64,000 bases of DNA from Aromatoleum toluolicum (GCF_012911005.2 NZ_WTVS01000007.1:1-64000), one strand, 5' to 3'; shown: positions 30,026 to 39,853, counted from the stretch's first letter. Translations and numbers: made by a program. The notes: a model not told the origin generated them from the letters alone.

Positions 30026-31749
30026 CGGCTTACGCAGTCCTGCTGTCCATTGTCGCGCTGCTGGCGCTCCTCATTCGCGGGCGCACCGCCCCCGCCATCC
30101 TGTTCACGGTATGGGCTGCGGCGTACTACCTGGCCGGATTCGTCAGCGAACGCGAGTGGCTCGCCGGCTACACGAATTCCGCGCTGATCACCCTGATCCT
30201 GCTGTTGCTGGTGTCGCTGGCGCTGGAGCGCTCGCCGCTATTGGACCGCTTCTCGGATCTCGTCCTGAAGGGCGGGCCGGCGCGCGCGATCCTGCGCCTG
30301 TCCGTCGTGACGACGATGTTTTCGGCTGTACTCAACAACACGGCCGTCGTCGGCGCCCTGCTAGGGGTGGTCTCCAAGCAGCGCCGCGTGGCACCGTCGA
30401 AGCTGCTGATTCCCCTTTCCTACGCCGCGATCCTGGGCGGCGTCACGACCCTGATCGGTACCTCGACGAACCTCGTCGTCAATTCCTTCGTGATCGATGC
30501 CGGGCTGCCGGCACTGGAGATGTTCCAGTTCAGCCTCGTCGGCATCCCGCTCGCACTCGCATGCATTGCGGTGATGGTGTTGTGCTCGCGCCTGCTGCCG
30601 GCGCACGAACCGGCCGAACGGGAAAACCGCCAGACCTACTTTCTCGAGGCGCAGATCACTCCCGATTCGCCGCTGGCCGGCCGCAGCATCGAGCAGAACC
30701 GGCTGCGCAACCTCGACGGCCTGTTCCTGCTGGAACTCGAACGCGAAGGACGGCTGATCTCCCCGGTGGGGCCGGACGAAGTCCTCGAAGAAGGCGACGT
30801 CCTCGTCTTCACCGGGCAAGTCGAAAAGATGCAGGCGCTGCAGCAGATTCCCGGCCTGCAGGTGTTCGGCACGCGCGCCGACGCGCTGCTGGGCTCCAAT
30901 CTCGTCGAGGTGGTGATCTCGAACGAGTCGATCCTGCCCAATCGCACACTGCGGGACGTGGATTTCCGCTCGCAGTTCGACGCCGGCGTCGTCGGCATCC
31001 GGCGTGGCGACAAGCGCCTGACCGGCCAGCTCGGACGGATCCCGCTGCGCGTCGGTGACGCGCTGCTGCTCGCCGTCGGCCCGGATTTCGCCCAGCACCG
31101 CAACATCGACCGCAACTTCCACCTGCTCGACTCGGGGGTGCTGCGACCGAAGCTGACGCCACGCCAGAGCACGCTCGCACTGACCGGCTTCGCGCTCGCC
31201 ATTGCGGTGTCCGCAGTCGGCGTGTGGCCGCTGCTGAACTGTCTGCTCGTGCTGCTCGCGATCCTGCTCGCGACGCGCATCCTGTCGGTGAGCGAAATGC
31301 GTCGGCGCTTCCCCTTCGACCTGCTGGTGACGATCGGCTCGGCGCTCGCGATCGCCAAGGCGCTGGAGTCGTCCGGTGCGGCGGAACTGGTCGCCGACGC
31401 GATGCGCAGCCTGTTCGACGGCCACGGTGTGGTCGGAGCCTTCGTCGGCGTATACCTGATCACCGTCGTGCTCACCGAAGTGATCACGAACAACGCCGCC
31501 GCGGCGCTTGCGTTTCCGATTGCGCTGTCGACCGCCCGCGCGTTCGACGTCGATCCGATGCCTTTCGTGATGGCAATCGCCTACGGCGCGAGCGCGGGTT
31601 TCCTGATTCCCTTCGGCTACCAGACCCACCTGATGGTGATGTCGCCGGGCCGATACCGCACGCTGGACTTCTTCCGCATAGGCCTGCCGGTCAGCCTGAC
31701 CTATTCGGCCGCGGTCCTGCTGCTGGTGCCGGTATTCTTCCCGTTCTGA
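30022..31749 (+). CDS. SLC13-family permease with RCK_C (TrkA-C) domains, probable sulfate transporter
   Basis: The 575-residue protein has N-terminal membrane helices (residues 1-190), two soluble RCK_C/TrkA-C domains (about 205-285 and 290-370) and a second membrane block (385-575). Signatures are LNNTAVVGALLG and GGVTTLIGTSTNLVVNSF in the first half and EVITNNAAAALAFPIA and PFGYQTHLMVMSPG in the second. This layout matches SLC13-type sulfate permeases found near sulfur-assimilation genes. The ATGA overlap with cysQ makes sulfate the likely substrate, but this is inferred from context; related proteins move other anions. Confidence 0.88.
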
Positions 31750-31751
31750 GA

Positions 31752-31773
31752 CGTCTCAGCGGGCGCTGAGACG
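31752..31773. terminator. Inverted repeat between convergent permease and ACP genes
   Basis: A perfect 10-bp inverted repeat (31752-31761 with 31764-31773) lies just after the permease stop and overlaps the last codons of the ACP gene. It could stop transcription from both sides, but there is no T-run, so this is tentative. Confidence 0.45.
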
Positions 31774-32007
31774 GGTGACGAAATCGACGACGGTACCGAC
31801 GGTCGCAAAGGAGCTGCCGTCGATCTCGTCGTCCGGCACCTCGATGCCGAAACGCTCCTCGATCGCGTGGATGACCGCGAGCACGGCCATCGAGTCGAGC
31901 TCGGGCACGCTGCCGAGCAGCGCCGTATCGGCATCGAATTGCAACCCGCGGCCGTTGAGGCTCAACACTTCGTCGAGCAGGGCCAAGACCTGTTCCTGGA
32001 TGTTCAA
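31756..32007 (-). CDS. Acyl carrier protein of the exosortase A-type locus
   Basis: The 83-residue protein is an ACP: the phosphopantetheine attachment Ser lies in PELDSMAVLAV, followed by the acidic helix EERFGIEVPDDEID. The start is a TTG with GAGGT eight bases upstream; no nearby in-frame ATG fits the family length. In XrtA/PEP-CTERM exopolysaccharide loci an ACP of this type stands beside an acyl-CoA ligase and a PLP-dependent decarboxylase, exactly as here, in divergent orientation. It probably receives an acyl or aminoacyl group from the ligase. The product is unknown. Confidence 0.88.
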   Translation of the reverse strand: MNIQEQVLALLDEVLSLNGRGLQFDADTALLGSVPELDSMAVLAVIHAIEERFGIEVPDDEIDGSSFATVGTVVDFVTRLSAR

Positions 32008-32160
32008 AGCAAAAACCTCACAGCACCTACCAACACACTTTACGATCACAACCGTCCGCACGCTGCGGGCCCGGAGTCGCGCATTATACTTCCGGTCTGC
32101 ACTCGCCCGCCTCGCTTCCCCACGATAAAGAATGCGCAACGCCGAGCCAAGACCACCGCA
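32008..32160. promoter_or_regulatory. Divergent promoter region of ACP and acyl-CoA ligase
   Basis: This 153-base gap separates two divergent genes and must hold promoters for both. A TATAAT hexamer reads on the minus strand at 32088-32083, which could serve the ACP gene. I do not see a convincing -35 element or a sigma-54 GG-N10-GC site. Confidence 0.4.
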
Positions 32161-33762
32161 ATGATGCCGATCGCCCTGCTCCACGACCTGATCCGCGCCG
32201 CCGTCGCACGCAATCCCGCGCAGGCGGCGCTGAGCCGCAGTGCACAAACCATATCCTACGCGGAACTCGAAACGCAATGCGATGCATTCGCGGCGGGACT
32301 GCTCGGACTGGGCCTCGCACGGGGCGAACGGGTCGCGATCTACCTCGAAAAACGCTTCGAGTTCGTCGCCGCCGCGTTCGGGACGAGCACCGCCGGTGGC
32401 GTCTTCGTGCCGGTCAATCCGCTGCTGAAGGGCGAGCAGGTCGGACATATCCTGCGCGACTGCAACGTCCGTGTGCTGGTCACGAGCGCCGAGCGCCTCC
32501 CGCTGTTGCAATCGGTGCTCGCACAGTGCCACGACCTGCGCCAGATCGTGCTGGTCGGCACACCGGCGGAGTTGCCGACTGTGGAAGGCGCGACCGTGCA
32601 TCGCTGGAGCGATCTTGCGGCCGCCCCTGCGCGCAGTGGCCACCGCGTGATCGACACCGACATGGCGGCGATCCTGTACACCTCGGGCAGCACCGGGCGC
32701 CCCAAGGGCGTGGTGCTGTCCCACCGCAACCTCGTCACCGGCGCGCGCAGCGTTGCACAGTACCTCGAGAACCATGCCGGCGACACTCTGCTCGCGGCGC
32801 TGCCGCTGTCCTTCGATGCCGGCTTCTCGCAACTCACGACGGCCTTCCACGCCGGCGCGCGCGCGGTGCTGATCGACTACCTGCTGCCGCGCGACGTGCT
32901 CAATGCGGTCGTGCGCGAGCGGGTCACCGGGCTCACCGCGGTCCCGCCGCTATGGATCCAACTCGCGGGACTCGAATGGCCGGAATCGGTCGCCGGGCAC
33001 CTGCGCTACATCGCCAACACCGGCGGACGCATGCCCTTCGAAACGCTGAAGACGCTGCGCACGAAACTGCCGCGCACCCGCCCCTTCCTGATGTACGGGC
33101 TGACTGAAGCCTTTCGCGCCACCTACCTGCCGCCCGAGGAGGTCGACCGCCGCCCCGACTCGATCGGCAAGGCGATCCCGAACGCCGAGGTGCTGGTGCT
33201 GCGCGAGGATGGCAGCGAATGCGCGCCGAACGAACCCGGCGAACTGGTGCAGCGCGGCGCACTGGTCGGCATGGGCTACTGGAACGACGCGGAAAAGACT
33301 GCCGAGCGCTACAAGCCGCTGCCCGCCGGCGTCGGCGGACGTGATGCCGGACTGATGATCCCCGAGATCGCCGTGTTTTCGGGAGACACCGTGCGTCGCG
33401 ACGAGGAAGGTTTCCTGTACTTCATCGGCCGGCGCGACGAGATGATGAAGACCTCCGGCTACCGCGTGAGCCCCACGGAGGTCGAGGAGATCGTCTATGG
33501 CACGGGCCGTGTCGGCGAATGCGTCGCTTTCGGGCTGCCGCATCCGGCGCTCGGACAGGCGATCTGCATCGTCGCCACGCCCGCCCCAGGCACGACGCTG
33601 GACACGACGGCCCTGCTCGCCGACTGCCGCAGCCGCATGCCGGCGTACATGGTGCCGGCGCGCGTTGAGGTCCGCAGCGGACCGCTGCCGCGCAACCCCA
33701 ACGGCAAGATCGACCGCAAGCTGCTTGCCTCCGAATACCTGCAACAGGAATCCGCGCAGTGA
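32161..33762 (+). CDS. AMP-forming acyl-CoA/ACP ligase, exosortase A system-associated
   Basis: The 533-residue enzyme belongs to the adenylate-forming (ANL) superfamily. Motifs are ILYTSGSTGRPKGVVLSH near 170 (P-loop A3), MYGLTEAF near 310 (A5), SGDTVRRDEEGFLYFIGRRDE near 405 (A7-A8) and NPNGKIDRK near 515 with the catalytic Lys (A10). It would activate a carboxylic acid as an adenylate and pass it to the ACP encoded divergently. Together with the following decarboxylase it matches the TIGR03098/TIGR03099 pair found in XrtA loci. The stop overlaps the next start as GTGA. Confidence 0.9.
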   Translation: MMPIALLHDLIRAAVARNPAQAALSRSAQTISYAELETQCDAFAAGLLGLGLARGERVAIYLEKRFEFVAAAFGTSTAGGVFVPVNPLLKGEQVGHILRDCNVRVLVTSAERLPLLQSVLAQCHDLRQIVLVGTPAELPTVEGATVHRWSDLAAAPARSGHRVIDTDMAAILYTSGSTGRPKGVVLSHRNLVTGARSVAQYLENHAGDTLLAALPLSFDAGFSQLTTAFHAGARAVLIDYLLPRDVLNAVVRERVTGLTAVPPLWIQLAGLEWPESVAGHLRYIANTGGRMPFETLKTLRTKLPRTRPFLMYGLTEAFRATYLPPEEVDRRPDSIGKAIPNAEVLVLREDGSECAPNEPGELVQRGALVGMGYWNDAEKTAERYKPLPAGVGGRDAGLMIPEIAVFSGDTVRRDEEGFLYFIGRRDEMMKTSGYRVSPTEVEEIVYGTGRVGECVAFGLPHPALGQAICIVATPAPGTTLDTTALLADCRSRMPAYMVPARVEVRSGPLPRNPNGKIDRKLLASEYLQQESAQ

Positions 33763-35003
33763 ACACCGCCGCCAAACCCGCCCCCGTTCACGCACCGATG
33801 TCGCAATTCCCGATCCGCAACGGCGAACTGATCGTCGGCGGCGTGCCGCTCACGCGCCTGGCCGCGCGCGTCGGACAGACGCCGTTCTACGCCTACGACC
33901 GGCGCCTGCTGGGCACACGCGTGGGCGAACTGCGCGAAGCGCTGCCCGATGCGATCGACCTCCACTATGCTGTGAAGGCAAACCCGATGCCCGCGCTGGT
34001 CGGGTTCATGGCCGAACTCGTCGACGGCCTCGACGTGGCGTCCGCAGGCGAGTTGCGCGTGGCGCTCGACGCCGGCTGCCCGCCCGCCGACATCAGCTTC
34101 GCCGGCCCCGGCAAGCGCGACACCGAGCTCGAGCAGGCGGTCGCTGCCGGCGTGCTGCTGAACGTCGAATCGGCGGGCGAGCTGCGGCGGCTCGCGGACA
34201 TCTCCGCCCGCCTCGGCTGGCCGGCGCGAGTCGCCCTGCGCGTGAATCCGGACTTCGAACTCAAGAGCTCGGGCATGAAGATGGGCGGCGGCCCCAAGCC
34301 CTTCGGTGTCGATGCCGAAGCGGCGCCGGAGCTCCTCGCCGAGCTCGGACGGCTCGGCCTCGCCTTCGAGGGCTTCCACCTCTTCGCGGGTTCGCAGAAC
34401 CTGCGCGCGGAGGCGATCGTCGAGGCGCAACAGAAGAGCTTCGAGCTCGCGCAGCGCCTCGCCGACGCAGCGCCCGCGCCGGTGCGCGTGCTGAACCTCG
34501 GCGGGGGCTTTGGCATCCCCTACTTTCCCGGCGAGACACGCCTCGATCTCGCCCCGATCGGTGCGAATCTTGCGGAGATCGCGCACGCAGCGGAACGCCG
34601 GATGCCGGATGCGACGCTCGTCATCGAGCTGGGGCGCTATCTCGTCGGCGAGGCGGGGGCCTACGTCAGCCGCGTCGTCGACCGCAAGGTGTCGCGCGGG
34701 CAGGTCTTCCTCGTGTGCGACGGCGGCCTGCACCACCACCTCTCGGCCTCGGGCAACTTCGGCCAGGTCATCCGCAAGAACTATCCGACGGCGATCGGCA
34801 ACCGCGCGGACGCGCCCGCCTCCACGGTGGCGACGGCGGTCGGCCCGCTGTGCACCCCGCTCGATCTCCTGGCGGAACGCATGCCCCTGCCGGAAGCGCA
34901 GGTCGGCGATTTGGTCGTGATCTTCCAGTCCGGCGCCTATGGCGCGAGCGCCAGCCCGCAGGCCTTCCTCGGGCATCCGCCGGTGGTCGAGGTACTGGTC
35001 TAG
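33759..35003 (+). CDS. PLP-dependent decarboxylase, exosortase A system-associated
   Basis: The 414-residue protein is a fold-III PLP enzyme of the DAP/ornithine decarboxylase family. LHYAVKANP near residue 68 contains the PLP-binding Lys, LNLGGGFGIPY near 245 binds the phosphate, and VCDGGLHHHL and FQSGAYGAS follow in the C-terminal beta domain. It matches the XrtA-locus decarboxylase (TIGR03099). The true substrate is unknown; it may supply an amine or modified amino acid for the exported glycan or its anchor. The start is GTG, overlapping the ligase stop. Its stop TAG shares the palindrome CTAG with the stop of the convergent gene. Confidence 0.9.
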   Translation: MNTAAKPAPVHAPMSQFPIRNGELIVGGVPLTRLAARVGQTPFYAYDRRLLGTRVGELREALPDAIDLHYAVKANPMPALVGFMAELVDGLDVASAGELRVALDAGCPPADISFAGPGKRDTELEQAVAAGVLLNVESAGELRRLADISARLGWPARVALRVNPDFELKSSGMKMGGGPKPFGVDAEAAPELLAELGRLGLAFEGFHLFAGSQNLRAEAIVEAQQKSFELAQRLADAAPAPVRVLNLGGGFGIPYFPGETRLDLAPIGANLAEIAHAAERRMPDATLVIELGRYLVGEAGAYVSRVVDRKVSRGQVFLVCDGGLHHHLSASGNFGQVIRKNYPTAIGNRADAPASTVATAVGPLCTPLDLLAERMPLPEAQVGDLVVIFQSGAYGASASPQAFLGHPPVVEVLV

Positions 35004-35413
35004 CAGGGCCCCTGGCCTGGGCGGAGGGTAACGACGAGATCCTCCGTCCCACTGCACAGGCTGTAGCTGGCGTCCTGGACGATCGTGTGCACCTTGTACG
35101 TGTAATTCTGGCCCCGACCGTAGTCGTAGCGCACCTGGGTGCCAGGGCCGTTGCCCGTCACCGTCCAGGTACCCACCTGCTTGGTCGGATCGACCTTGTC
35201 GTTCGGCCCCATCTTGTAGTCGATCAGGGCGCCCCCCGCCTGGTGATATTCCTGCCATCGGTCGGTCCCGCGCAATGCGCAGAGTGTCTTGCCCTGCAGA
35301 AGCGTCGTCAACGTGGTGGCACCGGTGACCTGGGAAGCCGCCGTACACGCAGCGCCGGCGGTAGTGGGCAATAACGCAAACGACAGGACGGCAGAGGCTA
35401 GCAGGCACTTCAT
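35000..35413 (-). CDS. Small secreted protein of unknown function
   Basis: I do not recognise this 137-residue protein. It has a clear signal peptide (MKCLLASAVLSFALLPTTAGA, cleaved before ACTAAS). The mature part contains four cysteines spread over the chain and ends GQGPC, so two disulfides are possible. The pattern KTLCALRG, WQEYHQAGGALIDYKMG and YTYKVHTIVQDASYSLC suggests a compact extracellular beta-rich domain. GGAGG lies 6 bases before the ATG. It is convergent with the decarboxylase, overlapping in four bases. No PEP-CTERM sorting motif is present. Confidence 0.75.
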   Translation of the reverse strand: MKCLLASAVLSFALLPTTAGAACTAASQVTGATTLTTLLQGKTLCALRGTDRWQEYHQAGGALIDYKMGPNDKVDPTKQVGTWTVTGNGPGTQVRYDYGRGQNYTYKVHTIVQDASYSLCSGTEDLVVTLRPGQGPC

Positions 35414-35636
35414 GACGATCCTCCGGAAACGAATGCGGCCCGATCGGCGGGTCGCGGCAGGGAAAGAACGAAATCAGTCTAGACCCGCATCTCGTGCCGC
35501 GCTTGCGTGATATCCAACACGCGTGCATTCAGTCACATCGATTGTTCGCGTCGGCCCTGCATCCCATAATAGGACACTGCCTTGACGCGGCGACAGTGGC
35601 GCCCGCCCCTGCGCCCGCCTTCCGCCGGAGCACGCC

Positions 35637-38600
35637 TTGCCAGCTTCCGCCCCTGTCGTCGCGCGAAATCCCTATGCCGCAGCGACGCTCGCATGGGCGG
35701 TCTTCATCGTCTACGGGAGCCTCGTCCCGCTCGACTTCCGTCCCCGTCCGGACGCCTGGCAGGCCTTTCTCGCCACACCCTACCTCGCGCTCGGCGTCGG
35801 TTCGCGCGCCGACTGGGTCGCGAACATTTTGCTGTATCTCGTGCTGGCGTACTGCGCGACGGGTGCAATCCAGGGGGACCAACGGAGCCCGCGAATCTTC
35901 CGACTTGCGGGTACGCTGGGGGCGTGTCTCGCACTTGCGCTGGGGATCGAGTTTCTGCAGCTCTACTTTCCGCCGCGCACCGTTTCACTCAATGACCTCA
36001 TTGCCGAATTCCTCGGCACCGGACTGGGTTGTGCGCTGTGGTTCGCGTCGGGGCGTCGATTCGCCGCGATGTGGGCACGCTTCGTCGGCGGCGGCGCCCA
36101 CAGCGTTCGCGCCCTGCTCGCGCTCTACGCCAGCGGCTACCTCGCGTTCAGCCTCTTTCCCTACGACTTTCTCGTTTCCGCTACCGAACTCACCGCCAAG
36201 CTGACCAACGCCGAAGCCATCGCCTTCGCCCCCACCGCCAGTTGCGGCGCGGGCCTGAGCTGCGCAACCAAGCTGTTCGCCGAGGCCGTGCTGGTGATGC
36301 CGTTCGGTGCGCTGTTGGTGGTCGGGGCAGGTACGCAGCAAGCGAGGCGAGCAGGCGCATTCGCGGGTCTTGCCTTGGGGATGTGTCTCGGCCTGGCGAT
36401 CGAACTCGTGCAGATTCTGCTCGCATCGGGTACGACTCAAGGGATATCGGTGCTCACGCGCGGACTCGGCGCGGCGTGGGGTGCAGCCCTTGCGCGCAGT
36501 GCCGTCGAGGGCGGGCTACGGATCGAACCCGGCGCCGCCCGGCGCGCGGTATTGCTCGCCACACCTCTTTACCTGCTCCTGACGCTCGCCCTGAACGAAG
36601 TACTGCCCCTGCGTCTCCAGCCGCTCTGGGCTGCGACTGAAAAGCTCGCTGAACTGCGCTTCCTGCCCTTCTACTATCACTACTACACGTCCGAAACCGC
36701 CGCGGTGCGCAGCGTACTCGCGATTGCTGGGAGCTACGCGCCCATCGGCCTGGCGGCCGCGCTCGCTTTTCCGGGCCGGCGGCGCGCAGCCTGGGCTGCA
36801 ATCCTGCTCGGGGCCGCCCTGTGCCTCGGCATCGAAGTCTTGAAGCTCTTTACCGCCGCAAAGCACCCCGACCCGACCAATCTCCTGATCGCGGGGGCGA
36901 GCGTATGGCTCACCGACGCACTGGCGAGCCGGGCGCTGCGCCGCACGCAAGAAACAAGCCCGACAACAGTGCAATCATCCCCCCGCAGACCAGCCCCCCT
37001 GTGGCGGCTCCCCCTCGGTGTCGCGCTCCCAGTCGCCGCGCTTGGCGCCGTCGTCGCTGCAACCCGCCCTCCTGCGTCCTGGTCGCCCGCCGACAACGGC
37101 GCGCACACCACCTTCCCTCCCCCCGAAGCCGCGCCGGCGGTGTCGCTGCCCGGCTTCCGCGACGCCCATCCGCGGCTTCCGCACCCATCGGCGGCCGATC
37201 TGGCGCAACTCGCGGCACGCAATCCGGGCTACCTTGCGGCACGGCGCAATGCTGCGGGCGGGGGCAAGGGGCCGGTCGATGCCGTCGCCTTCACTGCCCT
37301 GGCCGCACCCGGCAGCCAGGATCTCGGCCTGCTGCACCGCCGCCTGATGGAAATGCGCTTCACCGATCGCGGCGACGACCAGGTCAAAGCGCTCGCGCTT
37401 GCCTACGACTGGCTGCACGCACAGTGGAGCTACGCCGAGCGCATCGCCCTCCACGACAAGCTCGGCGAGGGCTGCCAGTACGTCATCGACTTCATCCGCC
37501 GCGAACGCCTCTCGCCGTACAACGCCATCCTCTACAACAGCCCGCTGCAGGCGCTGATGGCGTGCTCAATTGCCCTGTACCGCGAACACCCGCGCGGCGA
37601 CGCCCTCATGGCCTTCACTCACGACCTGTGGACACGGCGCGTGCTGCCGGTGTGGCGCCAGGTGTTCGGCACCCACGGCGGCTGGCACGAAGGCGGCGAA
37701 TACGTCGCGGTCGGCATCGGCCAGGCGGTCTACACGGTCCCCGCGATGTGGCTCGCCGCGACCGGCGAGAACCTCTTCGAGTCCGAGGTCGGGCTACGCG
37801 GCTTCCTCGACTTCCTCGTCTACCGCACACGCCCCGACGGCACCCAGATCCGCTGGGGCGACGCCAGCAACCTGCAGCGGCACCCGCCCGACGCCGCGCC
37901 ACTCGCCCTGCACTACCGCCACGCAGCAGCCTACGGTCTTGCCGCCGCGCCCGCGGCCCCGACGCCCACCGGTTGGCCCTGGGGTCCGCTGTCCGAAGCC
38001 ACACTTACCGATCCGGGCTCCGTCGCAACGCGCCCCCTCTCGCGGCACTTCGACGGCATCGGCCTGGTCGTCGCCCGCAACGACTGGACACCCGACGCCA
38101 CCTACGTCACGTTCAAGGCCGGCGACAACTTCTGGTCCCACAGCCATCTCGACCAGGGCGCCTTCACGATCGACAAGGGCGGCCCGCTCGCGGTCGACAG
38201 CGGCATCTACGGCCCGCGCTACGGCTCGGACCACCACATGAACTACGCCTACCAGACCGTGGCTCACAACGCCCTCACCGTCACCGATCCGGCCGACGAC
38301 GCCCCCCTCCCGACCCCGGAGGGCCCGCGGCCCATCGCGAACGACGGCGGACAGCGGCGCGTCGGCTCCGGCTGGCATGTCGCCCCGGCGCCCATCGACC
38401 GCGACGAATGGGAGCGAGCGCGCGAGCTCTACCACACCGGCCGGATCGCCCGCCTTCTAGACGAGGATGCGCTCACCGTCGCGGTCGCCGACCTCACCCC
38501 CGCCTACACGAACGCCCACTCCGCGCGTGGCGAAGCTTCGCACCGCAGCCGCCGCGTCGAACGCGCGTGGCGGGTGTTTGGCTACGACCGGATCGACGAC

Positions 38601-39218
38601 GTCGTCGTGATCTACGACGACGTCCGCGCCACCGACCCCGCCTTCCGCAAACGCTGGCTCCTGCACGCCAATTCGGCACCGGAGGTCAGCAACGAGGGCT
38701 TCGTCGTCGCCGCACCGCCGCGCGGAGCGGCGCGGTCGGGCGGCCGACTCGAAGCCCGCGTGCTGCTTCCGCAGGAACGCCGCCTGCTGACCACAGGCGG
38801 GCGCGGTTTCGAGTTCTTCGTCGATGGCCGCAATCACGACGACGACGGCAAGCTCGTCGAGGCGATGCGTCGCCCGCCTCCGGCGCCGGAGGCCGGTGGC
38901 TGGAGGGTAGAACTTATGCCCGCGCACGACGCCCTCGAAGACCGCTTCCTCGTGGTATTGCTGCCCACCAGCGCGGACACGCGCCCCGCCCATCGCGTGC
39001 GCCTGCTGCGACAGGGCGAGGAACTGGGCTGCGAAATCGCCGGACCCCAGCGCACGACGCGCTGGTGGTTCACACCCGGTCAGCTCGGCGTGCGCATCGA
39101 GATCGGCGAGGCGCCATCGGTCAAGATCCACGGACTACGCAGCGACAACGTCACCCCCGCCTCGCTCGAACACCACTGGACAGCGTGGCTGCGCTCGGCG
39201 CTACGACTCGATCGCTGA
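35637..39218 (+). CDS. VanZ-like membrane module fused to a heparinase II/III-family lyase
   Basis: The 1193-residue protein has two parts. Residues 1-460 are polytopic and contain about three VanZ-like units; the pattern GIEFLQLYFP, AIELVQILLASG and GIEVLKLF recurs near residues 105, 260 and 400. Residues about 480-1190 are a heparinase II/III-like lyase with HGGWHEGGEYVAVG near 680 and WSHSHLDQGAFTIDKGG at 833-849 (His835, His837, Asp839), then AHNALTVTD. Heparinase II/III-type lyases cleave uronic-acid glycans by beta-elimination. The membrane part probably tethers the enzyme to the inner membrane facing the periplasm. The start is a TTG preceded by GGAG at six bases. It begins 634 bases after the decarboxylase stop. 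Confidence 0.85.
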   Translation: MPASAPVVARNPYAAATLAWAVFIVYGSLVPLDFRPRPDAWQAFLATPYLALGVGSRADWVANILLYLVLAYCATGAIQGDQRSPRIFRLAGTLGACLALALGIEFLQLYFPPRTVSLNDLIAEFLGTGLGCALWFASGRRFAAMWARFVGGGAHSVRALLALYASGYLAFSLFPYDFLVSATELTAKLTNAEAIAFAPTASCGAGLSCATKLFAEAVLVMPFGALLVVGAGTQQARRAGAFAGLALGMCLGLAIELVQILLASGTTQGISVLTRGLGAAWGAALARSAVEGGLRIEPGAARRAVLLATPLYLLLTLALNEVLPLRLQPLWAATEKLAELRFLPFYYHYYTSETAAVRSVLAIAGSYAPIGLAAALAFPGRRRAAWAAILLGAALCLGIEVLKLFTAAKHPDPTNLLIAGASVWLTDALASRALRRTQETSPTTVQSSPRRPAPLWRLPLGVALPVAALGAVVAATRPPASWSPADNGAHTTFPPPEAAPAVSLPGFRDAHPRLPHPSAADLAQLAARNPGYLAARRNAAGGGKGPVDAVAFTALAAPGSQDLGLLHRRLMEMRFTDRGDDQVKALALAYDWLHAQWSYAERIALHDKLGEGCQYVIDFIRRERLSPYNAILYNSPLQALMACSIALYREHPRGDALMAFTHDLWTRRVLPVWRQVFGTHGGWHEGGEYVAVGIGQAVYTVPAMWLAATGENLFESEVGLRGFLDFLVYRTRPDGTQIRWGDASNLQRHPPDAAPLALHYRHAAAYGLAAAPAAPTPTGWPWGPLSEATLTDPGSVATRPLSRHFDGIGLVVARNDWTPDATYVTFKAGDNFWSHSHLDQGAFTIDKGGPLAVDSGIYGPRYGSDHHMNYAYQTVAHNALTVTDPADDAPLPTPEGPRPIANDGGQRRVGSGWHVAPAPIDRDEWERARELYHTGRIARLLDEDALTVAVADLTPAYTNAHSARGEASHRSRRVERAWRVFGYDRIDDVVVIYDDVRATDPAFRKRWLLHANSAPEVSNEGFVVAAPPRGAARSGGRLEARVLLPQERRLLTTGGRGFEFFVDGRNHDDDGKLVEAMRRPPPAPEAGGWRVELMPAHDALEDRFLVVLLPTSADTRPAHRVRLLRQGEELGCEIAGPQRTTRWWFTPGQLGVRIEIGEAPSVKIHGLRSDNVTPASLEHHWTAWLRSALRLDR

Positions 39219-39853
39219 ACCACCGCGAGGCCGTAGCGAAGGAAAGACAACATAACCGACTTTCGCCGATCATCGCCGAAAATCAGCCAAACAATGAATG
39301 ACCCACGCCCACCGGACCGTTGTTGGCGACAACCCCAAGGGGTGGGACAGTCGGTACTTAGCACGCCAGTCGCCACAGCCGCTGCCATTCTGCGTTCAGC
39401 AGGCATCTGCGAATGTCCAGCGCTTCGATATCGACGCCCCTTCCAATGACGGACGGCTTCATGGCCCCCGCGACTCCCCCGACGAGACATCTGTCACGAC
39501 CGAAGCCGACCGAATCGCGCTTACGCCCCATCACCCGTCCTACTACGACACTCTTGTACCGCGCCGCAGGACAGGCTACCGCAGCACGAGCAAGCGATAC
39601 GCGCACCAAGAGGTGACTGATAATTCACGGCGTCGTCGTCCGATCAGTGCCAACATTATAATTATATGTCGCGGACCTAACTCGAACACACGCTTTACCG
39701 AGCACCAAGCGTGCCAGGACAGAAACCAGCCCAACTAAGCTGGCTTTGGAAGGCGAATTGCCTACACAAGGAACAGCGGCTTTCGCGACCGACCAATCTT
39801 CGCAGCAACGCTCGTCGGCCCAGTACACTGCTATCGAACCGAGAACCCTAACA
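39219..39853. other. Gene-free gap at the start of the lower-GC stretch
   Basis: I see no convincing gene in these 635 bases. Short open frames on both strands have no recognisable product and no ribosome binding site. The base composition falls sharply here, from about 70-78% G+C in the preceding gene. A TATAAT hexamer at 39657-39662 lies in an AT-rich patch and could be a -10 box for the following methyltransferase operon, about 190 bases before its start, but without a good -35. Confidence 0.4.

Noticed and set aside
35480-35525. A GGCACG-like element upstream of the VanZ-heparinase gene, considered as a sigma-54 promoter because XrtA-type loci are often RpoN-controlled.
   Set aside because: The distance between the GG and GC doublets is 8 bases on the minus strand, not the 10 required.
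39298-39738. A 146-codon plus-strand frame in the gap before the methyltransferase.
   Set aside because: It has no recognisable motif, no ribosome binding site and a Ser/Arg/Pro-rich low-complexity product.
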